A stretch of 64,000 nt of DNA. It comes from Thioclava nitratireducens (lineage in GTDB: Bacteria; Pseudomonadota; Alphaproteobacteria; Rhodobacterales; Rhodobacteraceae). The translations under genes were made by a program, and so were the position numbers. The stretch spans positions 124,001-188,000 of the forward strand of contig NZ_CP019438.1 of the NCBI RefSeq assembly GCF_001940525.2, read 5' to 3'. Positions 9,005 to 16,437 of this stretch are shown here, piece by piece. The notes under the pieces are model-generated. The model saw only the letters and a list, made by a program, of their open reading frames with translations. It ran no database searches and had not been told where the DNA came from. How positions within the stretch are numbered: the first letter of the stretch is position 1; every line of letters starts with the position of its first letter.

Positions 9005-9784
9005 ATGAGCTATCAACAGACTTTCATCTACCCCGACGAAGAGTTGACCAACCCGGTCAGCCGCGTTCCCGAGGTCACGCCGGGCTTTTGGCTCATCAAA
9101 CTGATGGCGGTGACGATGGGCGAGACGGCGGCCGACTTTCTGGCCGTCAATCTCGGTCTCGGTCTGACCGCGACGACGATCCTGATGACCGCGATCCTCG
9201 CCTTGGTGATCCGCTGGCAATTCGCGCAGCGCCGCTACGTGCCTGCAGTCTACTGGTCGGCGGTGGTGCTGATCTCGATCGTGGGGACGCTGATCACCGA
9301 CAACATGACCGACAATCTCGGGATTCCGCTGATCGACTCGACGATCGGGTTCACCATCCTGCTGGGCGCGACCTTCGCGGCGTGGTTCGCCTCCGAGCGC
9401 ACGCTCTCGATTCATGAGGTCTACACCGCCCGGCGCGAAGGGTTCTACTGGCTCGCGATCCTGTTCACCTTCGCGCTCGGCACGGCGGTCGGCGATCTGA
9501 TCTCCGAGCAGTTCGGGATAGGTTATCTCGCGACCGGCATCCTCTTCGGGCTGATCATCGCGTCGCTCACCTTGGGGTATGTCACCTTCAATCTGGGCGG
9601 GCTCTGGGCGTTCTGGCTCTGCTATATCTTCACCCGCCCGCTGGGTGCGTCCTTCGGCGATCTTCTCTCGCAACCGACCGATTATGGCGGGCTGGGCTTC
9701 GGCACCATTCCCACCAGCCTCGGCTTCCTCGCCGTCATCGCAATCACCGTCGCCGCGATGACCGTGAAACGCAGGCGCATCTGA
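9005..9784 (+). CDS. DUF347-repeat membrane protein (COG4705)
   Basis: A 259-residue polytopic protein with internal repeats typical of DUF347: each repeat has a hydrophobic helix with a G-E/T-x-x-x/A-D pair (VTMGETAADFL, LITDNMTDNLG, GTAVGDLISEQFGIGY, RPLGASFGDLLSQP). Repeated acidic residues in helices suggest a metal or ion binding or transport role, but the family is uncharacterised. It is translated right after the secreted protein gene, followed by a strong terminator. Both lie under palindrome B, so they belong to the presumed two-component regulon. Confidence 0.85.
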   Translation: MSYQQTFIYPDEELTNPVSRVPEVTPGFWLIKLMAVTMGETAADFLAVNLGLGLTATTILMTAILALVIRWQFAQRRYVPAVYWSAVVLISIVGTLITDNMTDNLGIPLIDSTIGFTILLGATFAAWFASERTLSIHEVYTARREGFYWLAILFTFALGTAVGDLISEQFGIGYLATGILFGLIIASLTLGYVTFNLGGLWAFWLCYIFTRPLGASFGDLLSQPTDYGGLGFGTIPTSLGFLAVIAITVAAMTVKRRRI

Positions 9785-9812
9785 TTCCCTTTCCAGATCG
9801 TACGCCGCGTGG

Positions 9813-9848
9813 CCCTCCGTCCCGTCCGTCCGGGGCGGAGGGTTTTTC
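9813..9848 (+). terminator. Rho-independent terminator
   Basis: A 7-bp stem CCCTCCG / CGGAGGG, with a 16-base loop, is followed directly by TTTTTCG. It lies 29 bp after the DUF347 gene stop and before palindrome C, so it separates the 8374-9784 unit from the ABC-transporter unit. Confidence 0.8.
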
Positions 9849-9874
9849 GTCTGGGCCAAGCCGGTAATCCAGCT

Positions 9875-9892
9875 TCTCACCGATTTGTAAGA
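9875..9892. promoter_or_regulatory. Palindromic operator site C (TCTCAC-N6-GTAAGA)
   Basis: TCTCAC CGATTT GTAAGA matches sites A and B with one arm change and shares the central GATTT of site A. It lies 67 bp before the ABC ATPase start, the same placement as sites A (59 bp) and B (79 bp). Confidence 0.55.
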
Positions 9893-9959
9893 AACTGTCG
9901 AAGTCGATCCGGATCGCGACGGGCAATTTCCTCTCAACATCAAAAGGAGGTGCCCAGAG

Positions 9960-10706
9960 ATGCAAACAGACACACTGGCCGTGAGCACGCGGGGACTTAC
10001 CCTGCGCTACGGCGATTTCACCGCGCTCCAGCCGCTCGATCTCGATATCGGACGTGGCGAGATCTTCGGATTTCTCGGCCATAACGGCGCGGGCAAGACC
10101 ACGACGATCCGGCTACTGACGACGCTCATGGAACCCAGCGGCGGCACGGCGAGCGTTGCCGGGTGTGACCTCGCGCATAACCGCATCGCGCTGCGCCGCG
10201 CCATCGGCTACCTGCCCGAGAACGTCCGCCTCTACGACACGCTCACCACGCGCGAGAACCTGCGCTTCTTCGCGGCGCTCTCGCGGATCGAGGATGCCCG
10301 CGACCGCGTCGAGGAGGTGATGGAGTTCCTCGGCATCACCGATCTCGCCGACCGCCGGATCGCGACCTTCTCCAAGGGGATGCGCCAGCGGGTCGGACTG
10401 GCCCAGGCCATCGTCCACCGTCCGCAGGTCCTGTTTCTCGACGAGCCGACCTCGGGGCTCGACCCGATGGGGGTGCGCCAGCTGCGCGAGGTGCTCGAGC
10501 GGCTGAACGCGCAGGGCATGACGATCTTCATGAACACCCACCTGCTGAGCGAGGTGGCGCGGTCGTGTTCCTCCATCGGCGTGCTCTCGCATGGGCAGCT
10601 GGTTTTCCACGACACGATCGAGACGGTGAACGCGCGCTACGGCTCGGAAGAGGCCCTCGAGGAGCTTTACCTCTCGGTGGTGCCGGATCGCGAGGTCGCG
10701 GCATGA
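9960..10706 (+). CDS. ABC transporter ATP-binding protein
   Basis: This 248-residue ATPase has Walker A (GHNGAGKTT), the signature FSKGMRQRVGLAQ, Walker B with its glutamate (VLFLDEPTSGLDP) and the switch His (NTHLL). It resembles the ATPases of ABC-2 type exporters such as the NosF/CcmA group. A strong ribosome site AGGAGG sits 9 bp before the ATG. Its stop overlaps the first permease start (ATGA), and together with the two permeases it makes a complete exporter. The substrate is unknown. Operator site C and the envelope neighbours suggest a cell-surface or lipid-related role. Confidence 0.92.
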   Translation: MQTDTLAVSTRGLTLRYGDFTALQPLDLDIGRGEIFGFLGHNGAGKTTTIRLLTTLMEPSGGTASVAGCDLAHNRIALRRAIGYLPENVRLYDTLTTRENLRFFAALSRIEDARDRVEEVMEFLGITDLADRRIATFSKGMRQRVGLAQAIVHRPQVLFLDEPTSGLDPMGVRQLREVLERLNAQGMTIFMNTHLLSEVARSCSSIGVLSHGQLVFHDTIETVNARYGSEEALEELYLSVVPDREVAA

Positions 10707-11635
10707 CACCTTCCACGATCCTGCGCCGCCACGCGCTTGCCGCGCTTGCACGCGAGCGGACGATCGCGCTGGTGGCCGCGCTGTTCGCCGCGCTGGTGCT
10801 GGTCTCCGCCTATCTCGGCTGGTCCGCGACCTCGACGGTCGACGCGATTTATGCCAGCGCCACGCATTGGTTCGAAGCCAATGGCAAGCCGGTGCCGCCA
10901 AACCCGGTTACGCAAGGCTCGCCGCTGGCGCTGCTGCGCAACCTCACGATCTATATCAGCCTGATCGGCGCGTTTTCGGCCATCGTGATCGGCTACCGGA
11001 TGGTCGAGACCGACCGCCGGGCCGGCGTGCTGCCGCTGATCGGCGCGCGCCCGCTGGAGCGGCTCGATTACGCGCGAGGCAAGGTCTCGGCACTCGCTCT
11101 GGCCGTCGGCGGACTGGCCGCGCTTGCGGGCGTCGTGGGCGCCGCGACCCTCGTCATCCTGCCTTCGGTGCATCTCGCCGCAGGGGATTGGGCGCGGCTG
11201 GCTGCGTTCTTCTCTCTGGGCTGGCTCTACATGATGACCTTCGGGCTGATCGCGATCGGTGCTTCGGCGCGGGCGCGCAGCGAAACCGTGGGTCTGATGG
11301 TGCCGACGGTGGTCTGGCTGGTGCTGACCTTCGTCTGGCCTGCGCTGACCGGAAACATCCTGCCCACCGCTGCGATCAACCCGATCTCGGCGCTCGCACC
11401 CGCCCCGCAATCCGCGATCTTCGACCTCTCCGCAAACCTGCTCGGGCCGTTCTCGCTGGCCGAAGCCTACAAGTATCTCGGAGCGGAGCTGATGGGTTAC
11501 CTGCCCGACGGTCTGCCGCCGCGCGGTCCCGTGCCGCCGCTGGTCGTGATGATGCTCTTCGCTGCGGGCTCCGGCCTCTATGCGCTGCGTGGCTGCCTCA
11601 AGCTCGACATGACGAAGGGAGGCCCCGATGCCTGA
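10703..11635 (+). CDS. ABC-2 type transporter permease
   Basis: A 310-residue membrane protein with about six helices. After the first helix comes a long extracytoplasmic segment (residues about 35-75), then a cytoplasmic coupling stretch ETDRRAGVLPLIGARPLER that matches the gate/coupling loop of ABC-2 permeases. It overlaps the ATPase stop by 4 bp and the next permease by 8 bp, so translation is coupled. The longer upstream frame is not used because it lies inside the ATPase coding region. Confidence 0.85.
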   Translation: MTPSTILRRHALAALARERTIALVAALFAALVLVSAYLGWSATSTVDAIYASATHWFEANGKPVPPNPVTQGSPLALLRNLTIYISLIGAFSAIVIGYRMVETDRRAGVLPLIGARPLERLDYARGKVSALALAVGGLAALAGVVGAATLVILPSVHLAAGDWARLAAFFSLGWLYMMTFGLIAIGASARARSETVGLMVPTVVWLVLTFVWPALTGNILPTAAINPISALAPAPQSAIFDLSANLLGPFSLAEAYKYLGAELMGYLPDGLPPRGPVPPLVVMMLFAAGSGLYALRGCLKLDMTKGGPDA

Positions 11636-12611
11636 TCTCTCCGCAATCTCCACCGTTGCGCTCAAGGACGCGCGGATCGCGCTGCGCGACCGTTTCCTGC
11701 TCGCCGCGACGCTGGCGCTCGTCGCCGCCGCGCTGATCTCGCTGATCACCGGAACGGTCGCGATGCGCACCGATGTCGCCACCTACATGGCCGCGAAACA
11801 GCAGCTGCTGGCGCTCGGCAAAAGCCTCGGTTCGATCGCGGCGCCCGAGTTCTATCCGCTGAAGCTGATGCGCGGCACGATCGAGCAGATCGAGATCATG
11901 GGCGCCGTGATCGCGCTGATCGCGGGCTACCGCGCCGCCGTCGAAGAGCGCGGACGCCAGACGTTGGCGCTGATCCTGACGCGGCCGCTCTCGAACTGGC
12001 AGTTCCTCGCCGCGAAGCTGCTGGGCGGGGCCGGGCTGATGGGGGCGGCGCTGGCTTGCGTCTTCGCGCTCTGCGCAGTGGTGCTCGCGCTCGGTTCGGG
12101 CATTGGGATCGGGGCGAATGACCTCTTGCGCCTTGCGATAACCTGGGGGGCTTCGACGCTCTATCTCAGCGCGATCTTTGCGGTGGGCTTCGGGCTGAGC
12201 CTCTGGCTGAAAAGCCCGGCGAGCGGGCTGCTCTACGCCTTCGCGCTGTGGCTGCTGGTGGTCCTCGTCGCGCCGCAGATCGGCGACACGATGGACCCCG
12301 ATAACCAGGTCGCAGGCGGCGTCTTCGCGCAGCTTTCGATCCCGAAAGCCGAGCAGACCAAGATCAAGCAGGGCTTCGCCACCTACGAAACCATCCGCAA
12401 CGGGATCGAGGTCTCGTCCGTGACCAAGCATTACGAGCGCTTCACCTTCGCGGTGCTCGGAATCAAGGACATCTACACCGGCAAAGCGCTCGGGCCGATC
12501 TGGGCCGACAAGAAGGGCGATGCCTGGTTCCTCATTCTCTTCACCCTCGGTCTCGGCGGGCTCGTCCTGCTGCGTCCGATCCGTGCCGACCGTCTGACCA
12601 AGGAGACCTGA
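11628..12611 (+). CDS. ABC-2 type transporter permease
   Basis: This 327-residue permease is built like its partner: first helix at about 20-45, a periplasmic region, then an ERGRQTLALILTRPLSN coupling segment and five more helices. A large soluble insert (about residues 225-290) before the last helix is typical of NosY-like ABC-2 subunits. The gene overlaps the previous permease by 8 bp and is followed 2 bp later by the secreted calcium-repeat protein, so all four belong to one operon. The two permeases probably form a heterodimeric channel. Confidence 0.85.
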   Translation: MPDLSAISTVALKDARIALRDRFLLAATLALVAAALISLITGTVAMRTDVATYMAAKQQLLALGKSLGSIAAPEFYPLKLMRGTIEQIEIMGAVIALIAGYRAAVEERGRQTLALILTRPLSNWQFLAAKLLGGAGLMGAALACVFALCAVVLALGSGIGIGANDLLRLAITWGASTLYLSAIFAVGFGLSLWLKSPASGLLYAFALWLLVVLVAPQIGDTMDPDNQVAGGVFAQLSIPKAEQTKIKQGFATYETIRNGIEVSSVTKHYERFTFAVLGIKDIYTGKALGPIWADKKGDAWFLILFTLGLGGLVLLRPIRADRLTKET

Positions 12612-12613
12612 CG

Positions 12614-13225
12614 ATGAACAAGACCCTTTCCACCCTCACCGTGCTGCTGATGCTCGCCGCTGGCGGCGCCCAGGCCGCGCAGACCGATACCGACAAGGAT
12701 GGCGTGCCCGACATGGCCGAACCGCTGCTGCACACCGATCCGCAGAACCCCGATACCGATGGCGACGGGCAGAACGATTTGGCCGACAAGGACCCGGTGG
12801 TCGCGCAAAGCCCGATCCAGCCCGGGGGCACTGCCGCGCCGTTCCATATCGGAGAGCTGCTGGTCGAGAACAATGTCGATCCCGCGACCCATACGGACGC
12901 GCCCGATCACCTCGAGATCCAGCTGGTCAATGACAGTGCCAAGCCGCTGAGGGGCTTCACCCTCTTCTACACCATCACCGACGCCGATAGCGGCGCGAAG
13001 GAGGCCTATATCCTGCACCCCGACGTGACCGTTCCCGCCAATGGCTCGGCCCGCATCCATGTCGATGACAGCGGCAAGCCGGGGCATCTGCGGGCGAACC
13101 CGAACTCGATCTACACCACAGCGCAATCCGCGAAACAGGTCGAGGTGAGCCTGCAGCTTCCGGGCACTGCGGCGGTGACGCAGGGTGTCAAGAAAGACGC
13201 CGGCGGCGCCGAGCAGGCGGATTGA
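12614..13225 (+). CDS. Secreted protein with thrombospondin type-3-like calcium repeats
   Basis: A 203-residue protein with a clear signal peptide (LTVLLMLAAGGAQAAQ) and two calcium-type repeats, DTDKDGVPDMAEPLLHTDP and DTDGDGQNDLADKDP, where spaced aspartates bind calcium. The rest (residues about 65-190) looks like a beta-rich domain that could carry or bind an envelope polymer. It follows the second permease by 2 bp, so it may be an accessory or cargo of the exporter. No enzymatic motif is visible. Confidence 0.75.
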   Translation: MNKTLSTLTVLLMLAAGGAQAAQTDTDKDGVPDMAEPLLHTDPQNPDTDGDGQNDLADKDPVVAQSPIQPGGTAAPFHIGELLVENNVDPATHTDAPDHLEIQLVNDSAKPLRGFTLFYTITDADSGAKEAYILHPDVTVPANGSARIHVDDSGKPGHLRANPNSIYTTAQSAKQVEVSLQLPGTAAVTQGVKKDAGGAEQAD

Positions 13226-13242
13226 TCGCCAACCATCGCAGA

Positions 13243-13264
13243 GCGGCCCCGCATCCGGGGCCGC
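13243..13264 (+). other. Strong intergenic hairpin
   Basis: GCGGCCCC / GGGGCCGC forms an 8-bp perfect GC-only stem around a 6-base loop in the short gap before the phosphatase gene. No T-run follows, so it is not a classical terminator. It could shape mRNA stability or partial read-through between the two genes. Confidence 0.5.
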
Positions 13265-13280
13265 AACGGAGACAGAGGCG

Positions 13281-13832
13281 ATGAAACTTCGCGAAATCGC
13301 GCGGCTCGTGGGCACCGTATTGGTCGGGACGCTCGCGGCGCTGGTGCTCTATTTCGGGTATTTGCAGGTGACCGGAAATTTCCACACCGTGGTGGCTGGA
13401 GAGTTCTATCGTTCGAACCAACCGACCGCCGCGAGGTTGAAGGCCTACAAGAAAAAGGACGGCATACGATCGGTCCTGAACCTGCGCGGAGCGCATCCGG
13501 GACAGGCGTGGTACGATCAGGAGAAGGCTGCGGCGAAACGGCTTGGATTGGAATTGATCGACTTCAAGATGTCCGACCATCAAACCCTCAGCCCGATCCG
13601 CCTCGCGGCGCTCGAAGGGGCGATGGCGCGGGCGCCCAAGCCCGTTCTGGTTCACTGCAAGGCGGGGGCGGATCGCACCGGGCTCGCTGCCGCGCTTTAC
13701 CTTTATCATCAGAAGAAGCGTTCGCCTTCCGAGGCGGGTTGGCAGCTCTCGTTTCTCTACGGCCATATAGGCGTGCCGTGGCTCTCGAGAGCCTGGCCGA
13801 TGGACCAGACATGGATGGCGGCCAACAGTTGA
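13281..13832 (+). CDS. Membrane-anchored dual-specificity/tyrosine phosphatase
   Basis: This 183-residue protein has an N-terminal transmembrane anchor (LVGTVLVGTLAALVLYFGYL) and a phosphatase domain with the active-site loop HCKAGADRTG, where the Cys is the nucleophile and the Arg binds phosphate. The segment FYRSNQPTAARL is typical of the cyclin-phosphatase-like/DSP family. It lies last in the envelope operon after a hairpin and is read from a start 17 bp past that hairpin. Such enzymes may act on lipid or protein phosphates at the membrane. A long alternative reading frame upstream is ignored because it crosses the hairpin. Confidence 0.88.
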   Translation: MKLREIARLVGTVLVGTLAALVLYFGYLQVTGNFHTVVAGEFYRSNQPTAARLKAYKKKDGIRSVLNLRGAHPGQAWYDQEKAAAKRLGLELIDFKMSDHQTLSPIRLAALEGAMARAPKPVLVHCKAGADRTGLAAALYLYHQKKRSPSEAGWQLSFLYGHIGVPWLSRAWPMDQTWMAANS

Positions 13833-14002
13833 AGGATTTCGAACCTCTTTGCCGCAGGTTTTGCTATGGCGAAAGCTGTGCCCGAGTTCAAGTCGTAGTC
13901 AAGAATCTCCGAAACCCGGAGAAAGTTGCAAAAAACACGCGTTGCAGGCGAGTATGTCGTGTTTGTGCTCGTGAGCGGACATTCAAAGCGAGCGCAGCGA
14001 AG

Positions 14003-15564
14003 GTCAGCTCTGGGCCGATTCTGTGGAAAAACACCCGTTCGCGATTGCAGAAATTGGAAGCTTTCGTGATGTGCGACTGCCTTTCCTATAAGGCTTTTCG
14101 CGGTTGCTGCGGTGCGGGAAGGATCTTTGCCAGCTTCCTGAGGTTCTGGGCGGTTGCGGCGAGGAGAAATTCGTCATTTGCGCCGCACGGGCCACGTAGT
14201 CGGAGGCGTCCGAGGCCAAGGATGCGTTTGAGGTGCGCGAAGAGCATCTCGACCTTCTTCCGGAGCTTCATCGAGACCTCGTATTGCCTGGTCTTTGCGA
14301 TGTCCCTGGCGACCTGGCGGGCGTCTTCGTGTTCCTCGCGGGTGATGGACCGGAAGTCCATGTTCGGGCAGCAGTGCTGCTTCGAAGGGCAGGCCTGACA
14401 GATGTGCTTCAAGCCGCGGTATTTGGCGACGCCCTTGCCGGTCGGTCCTCTGTTCGGGTCGGAATAGTTCCGGCGGAACTGCTTCAGCGTCTGGCCCTCT
14501 GGGCAGATGTATTGATTGTTTTCGGCGTCCCACTCGAAGTCGGCCCGAGTCCAGGTGCCATCGTTACGGCCCGACTTGTCCAAGACGGGGATGTGCGGCG
14601 CGATCTTGCGCTCGACCAGCCAACCCAGCATCGGCCCGGTGCCATAGGCGGTATCCGCGATCAGGCGTTCGGGATGCAAATCGAACTTGGCCTTAACCCG
14701 GTCCAGCATGGTGCGTGTCGAGCCGACCTCCGCCTGCCGGATCGACCGCGTCGCCTCGACATCCACAATGACGCCGTGATCCGTGTCGATCAGGTAGTTG
14801 TCTGAATAGCTAAAGAATGCCGGACCCTTGCGCGCTGCCGTCCACTGGCTGGCCGGGTCGGAATGCGAGGTGAACTTGGGCTGGACCTCGCTGGCGGCAC
14901 CGAAGGCGGCCTCGTCCAGCGTCTCAAGATACTCGCGAACGGCGCGGGGCGCATCCGTCGGATCGATTTGCGAGGCGTCCCACTCTTCCTTCGGCGTCGA
15001 GTTCTGCTTGTTCGCATCCGCCTCGATCAGGCTGGCATCGACCGCCATGCGCTGCCCGCTCACCAGGCCTTCCTCGATGCAGCGTGCGACCGTCATCTCG
15101 AACAGGTGGCGTAGCAGCTCGCTGTCACGAAACCGGCCATGGCGGTTCTTCGAAAAGGTGGAGTGATCCGGCACCCGGTCAGCAAGGTCGAGCCGGCAGA
15201 ACCAGCGATACGCCAAGTTCAGATGCACCTCTTCGCAGAGGCGCCGCTCGGACCGGATGCCGGAGCAATAGCCGACCAGGAGCATGCGGATCAGCAGTTC
15301 GGGGTCGACAGACGGACGGCCCGTGTGGCTGTAGAAAACCGCAAGATGAGCACGGATGCCGCTCAGATCGACGAACCGGTCGATGGATCGAAGTAGGTGA
15401 TCTTGCGGAACATGATCCTCCAGCGAAAACTCGTAGAACAGCGCTGGCTGAGCTTCCTGCTTCGGTCCCATCATCGCCAATCCTCCCACCTGATGTCGGA
15501 ATTGAATCAGCGCCACGTCCAGCAATCAAGCGCGAGTTTTTCAACGGAATACGCCCCTACCGAC
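14003..15564 (-). mobile_element. IS1182-family insertion sequence
   Basis: The single transposase gene is bracketed by imperfect inverted ends: the left end near 14003 contains GATTCTGTGGAAAAAC and the right end, read inward on the other strand from about 15564, contains TATTCCGTTGAAAAAC. The exact outer bases and any target duplication are uncertain. The element separates the envelope locus from the recombinase module. Confidence 0.7.
14086..15474 (-). CDS. IS1182-family transposase
   Basis: A 462-residue DDE transposase. The N-terminal region (YSHTGRPSVDPELLIRMLL, RSERRLCEEV) and the catalytic core (MAVDASLIEADANKQ, LIADTAYG, then a C-terminal KKVEMLFAHLKRILGL with the third acidic region) match the IS1182 family. 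A cysteine cluster (CPEGQ, CQACPSKQHCCP) near residue 350-390 is also typical. A longer frame starts at 15525, but the Met at 15474 opens the recognisable MMGPKQEAQPALFYEF start. The gene appears intact, so the element could be active. Confidence 0.88.
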   Translation of the reverse strand: MMGPKQEAQPALFYEFSLEDHVPQDHLLRSIDRFVDLSGIRAHLAVFYSHTGRPSVDPELLIRMLLVGYCSGIRSERRLCEEVHLNLAYRWFCRLDLADRVPDHSTFSKNRHGRFRDSELLRHLFEMTVARCIEEGLVSGQRMAVDASLIEADANKQNSTPKEEWDASQIDPTDAPRAVREYLETLDEAAFGAASEVQPKFTSHSDPASQWTAARKGPAFFSYSDNYLIDTDHGVIVDVEATRSIRQAEVGSTRTMLDRVKAKFDLHPERLIADTAYGTGPMLGWLVERKIAPHIPVLDKSGRNDGTWTRADFEWDAENNQYICPEGQTLKQFRRNYSDPNRGPTGKGVAKYRGLKHICQACPSKQHCCPNMDFRSITREEHEDARQVARDIAKTRQYEVSMKLRKKVEMLFAHLKRILGLGRLRLRGPCGANDEFLLAATAQNLRKLAKILPAPQQPRKAL

Positions 15565-15578
15565 ATCTCCTACCCCTT

Positions 15579-16157
15579 TTAGGGGTCTTTGAACGTCTTC
15601 ACGACCTCTTCGAGCGTTTTTTTCGCAGTCGCGAGCTGCGAAGCCTTGATCTTGAGCTTCTCGCGCTCCGTGAGCAAGCTTCCGATGCGTTTCTGCGCTT
15701 TCGCGAGCTGTTCGGTAAGTTGCTCCGCCTTCTTGATTGACGCCTCGAGGTCATCCTCCAACGCAGCGATGCGCTTGTCGCGATATTCCATGGAGGCGTT
15801 CGCCGCATTGAGCGAGCTTTCGGTGGTCTTTTGCATGTCCCGATGTGCTCGGGCGAGGAGCATATGAACATGTGAAGTCAACTCCTCCATACCGGGCTGG
15901 AGTTCCTCGACCATCCCGGAAGGCAAAGCGGCGAGCAGCCGTCTTTTCTCTGCTTCCTTTTCGCGTTCGAGAACCCGCTGAATGACCTTTTTGACAGCTT
16001 CCGCGCTCGGGGCTTTGGCGATGCCCGCCGCCTTGAGCCAGTCACAAACGTTTTTCCCGTTCACGTCCTGACCATTGAAACGCAGATCGGCGATCGCATC
16101 GGCGATGTCGTCATCGGTGTAGTTCGGTTTGCGCCCTGCAGTGCTTTTTTCAGTCAT
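15579..16157 (-). CDS. KfrA-like DNA-binding coiled-coil protein
   Basis: This 192-residue protein has an N-terminal helical DNA-binding region (residues about 10-60, YTDDDIADAIADLRF, EAVKKVIQRVLERE) and a long C-terminal coiled coil (about 110-188, rich in A/E/K/L heptads). This is the KfrA layout, plasmid proteins that bind operators through the N-terminus and form filaments through the coil. KfrA proteins are usually autoregulated, and a nested palindrome lies just upstream of its start (16181-16217). Downstream of two recombinases it takes the place held by TnpC in Tn554-type elements. Confidence 0.65.
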   Translation of the reverse strand: MTEKSTAGRKPNYTDDDIADAIADLRFNGQDVNGKNVCDWLKAAGIAKAPSAEAVKKVIQRVLEREKEAEKRRLLAALPSGMVEELQPGMEELTSHVHMLLARAHRDMQKTTESSLNAANASMEYRDKRIAALEDDLEASIKKAEQLTEQLAKAQKRIGSLLTEREKLKIKASQLATAKKTLEEVVKTFKDP

Positions 16158-16180
16158 GTAACCTCGGTCTTCATGTAATC

Positions 16181-16217
16181 ATTCGTTGATTCATTTGATG
16201 AATGACATTCAACGAAT
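16181..16217. promoter_or_regulatory. Nested palindrome upstream of the KfrA-like gene
   Basis: Outer arms ATTCGTTGA / TCAACGAAT (9 bp, perfect) enclose an inner palindrome ATTCAT-TTG-ATGAAT (6 bp, perfect). The site lies 24 bp upstream of the KfrA-like start, where an autoregulatory operator is expected. A recombination core site is an alternative because it also lies between the recombinases and the module's end. Confidence 0.6.
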
Positions 16218-16295
16218 AGCTGCGTGCGGCAGGCCTCATTGCCCGGCCTGACAGGGACATCGTCTCGGCCTGGAAATTCCAAAGCCGATTTTTCT

Positions 16296-16321
16296 GAAAA
16301 AGTTGGGCGGGCTTCGGCCCG
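16296..16321 (-). terminator. Possible terminator after recombinase 2
   Basis: On the minus strand CGGGC-CGAA-GCCCG forms a 5-bp stem with a CGAA tetraloop, followed after six bases by CTTTTTC. It lies about 115 bp after the recombinase 2 stop. The short stem and the spacer before the T-run make this only a moderate candidate. Confidence 0.4.
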
Positions 16322-16437
16322 ACGTCTCGCTCTGCCGCTGATCCGCTGCCACGCGCCAAAGACGCTTCCTTTACGCAGCTATCGAAATGCTAAGTGGGTT
16401 AGCACGCTATTCCGGAATTGTGGACGAAGCGCTCCTA

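Noticed and set aside
8729..9988. 419-residue minus-strand frame
   Set aside because: It covers two recognised plus-strand genes and has low-complexity charged composition, so it is a shadow.
10667..11782. 371-residue minus-strand frame over the ABC genes
   Set aside because: It is antisense to permease genes with clear motifs and is Arg/Gln/Asp-rich without domains.
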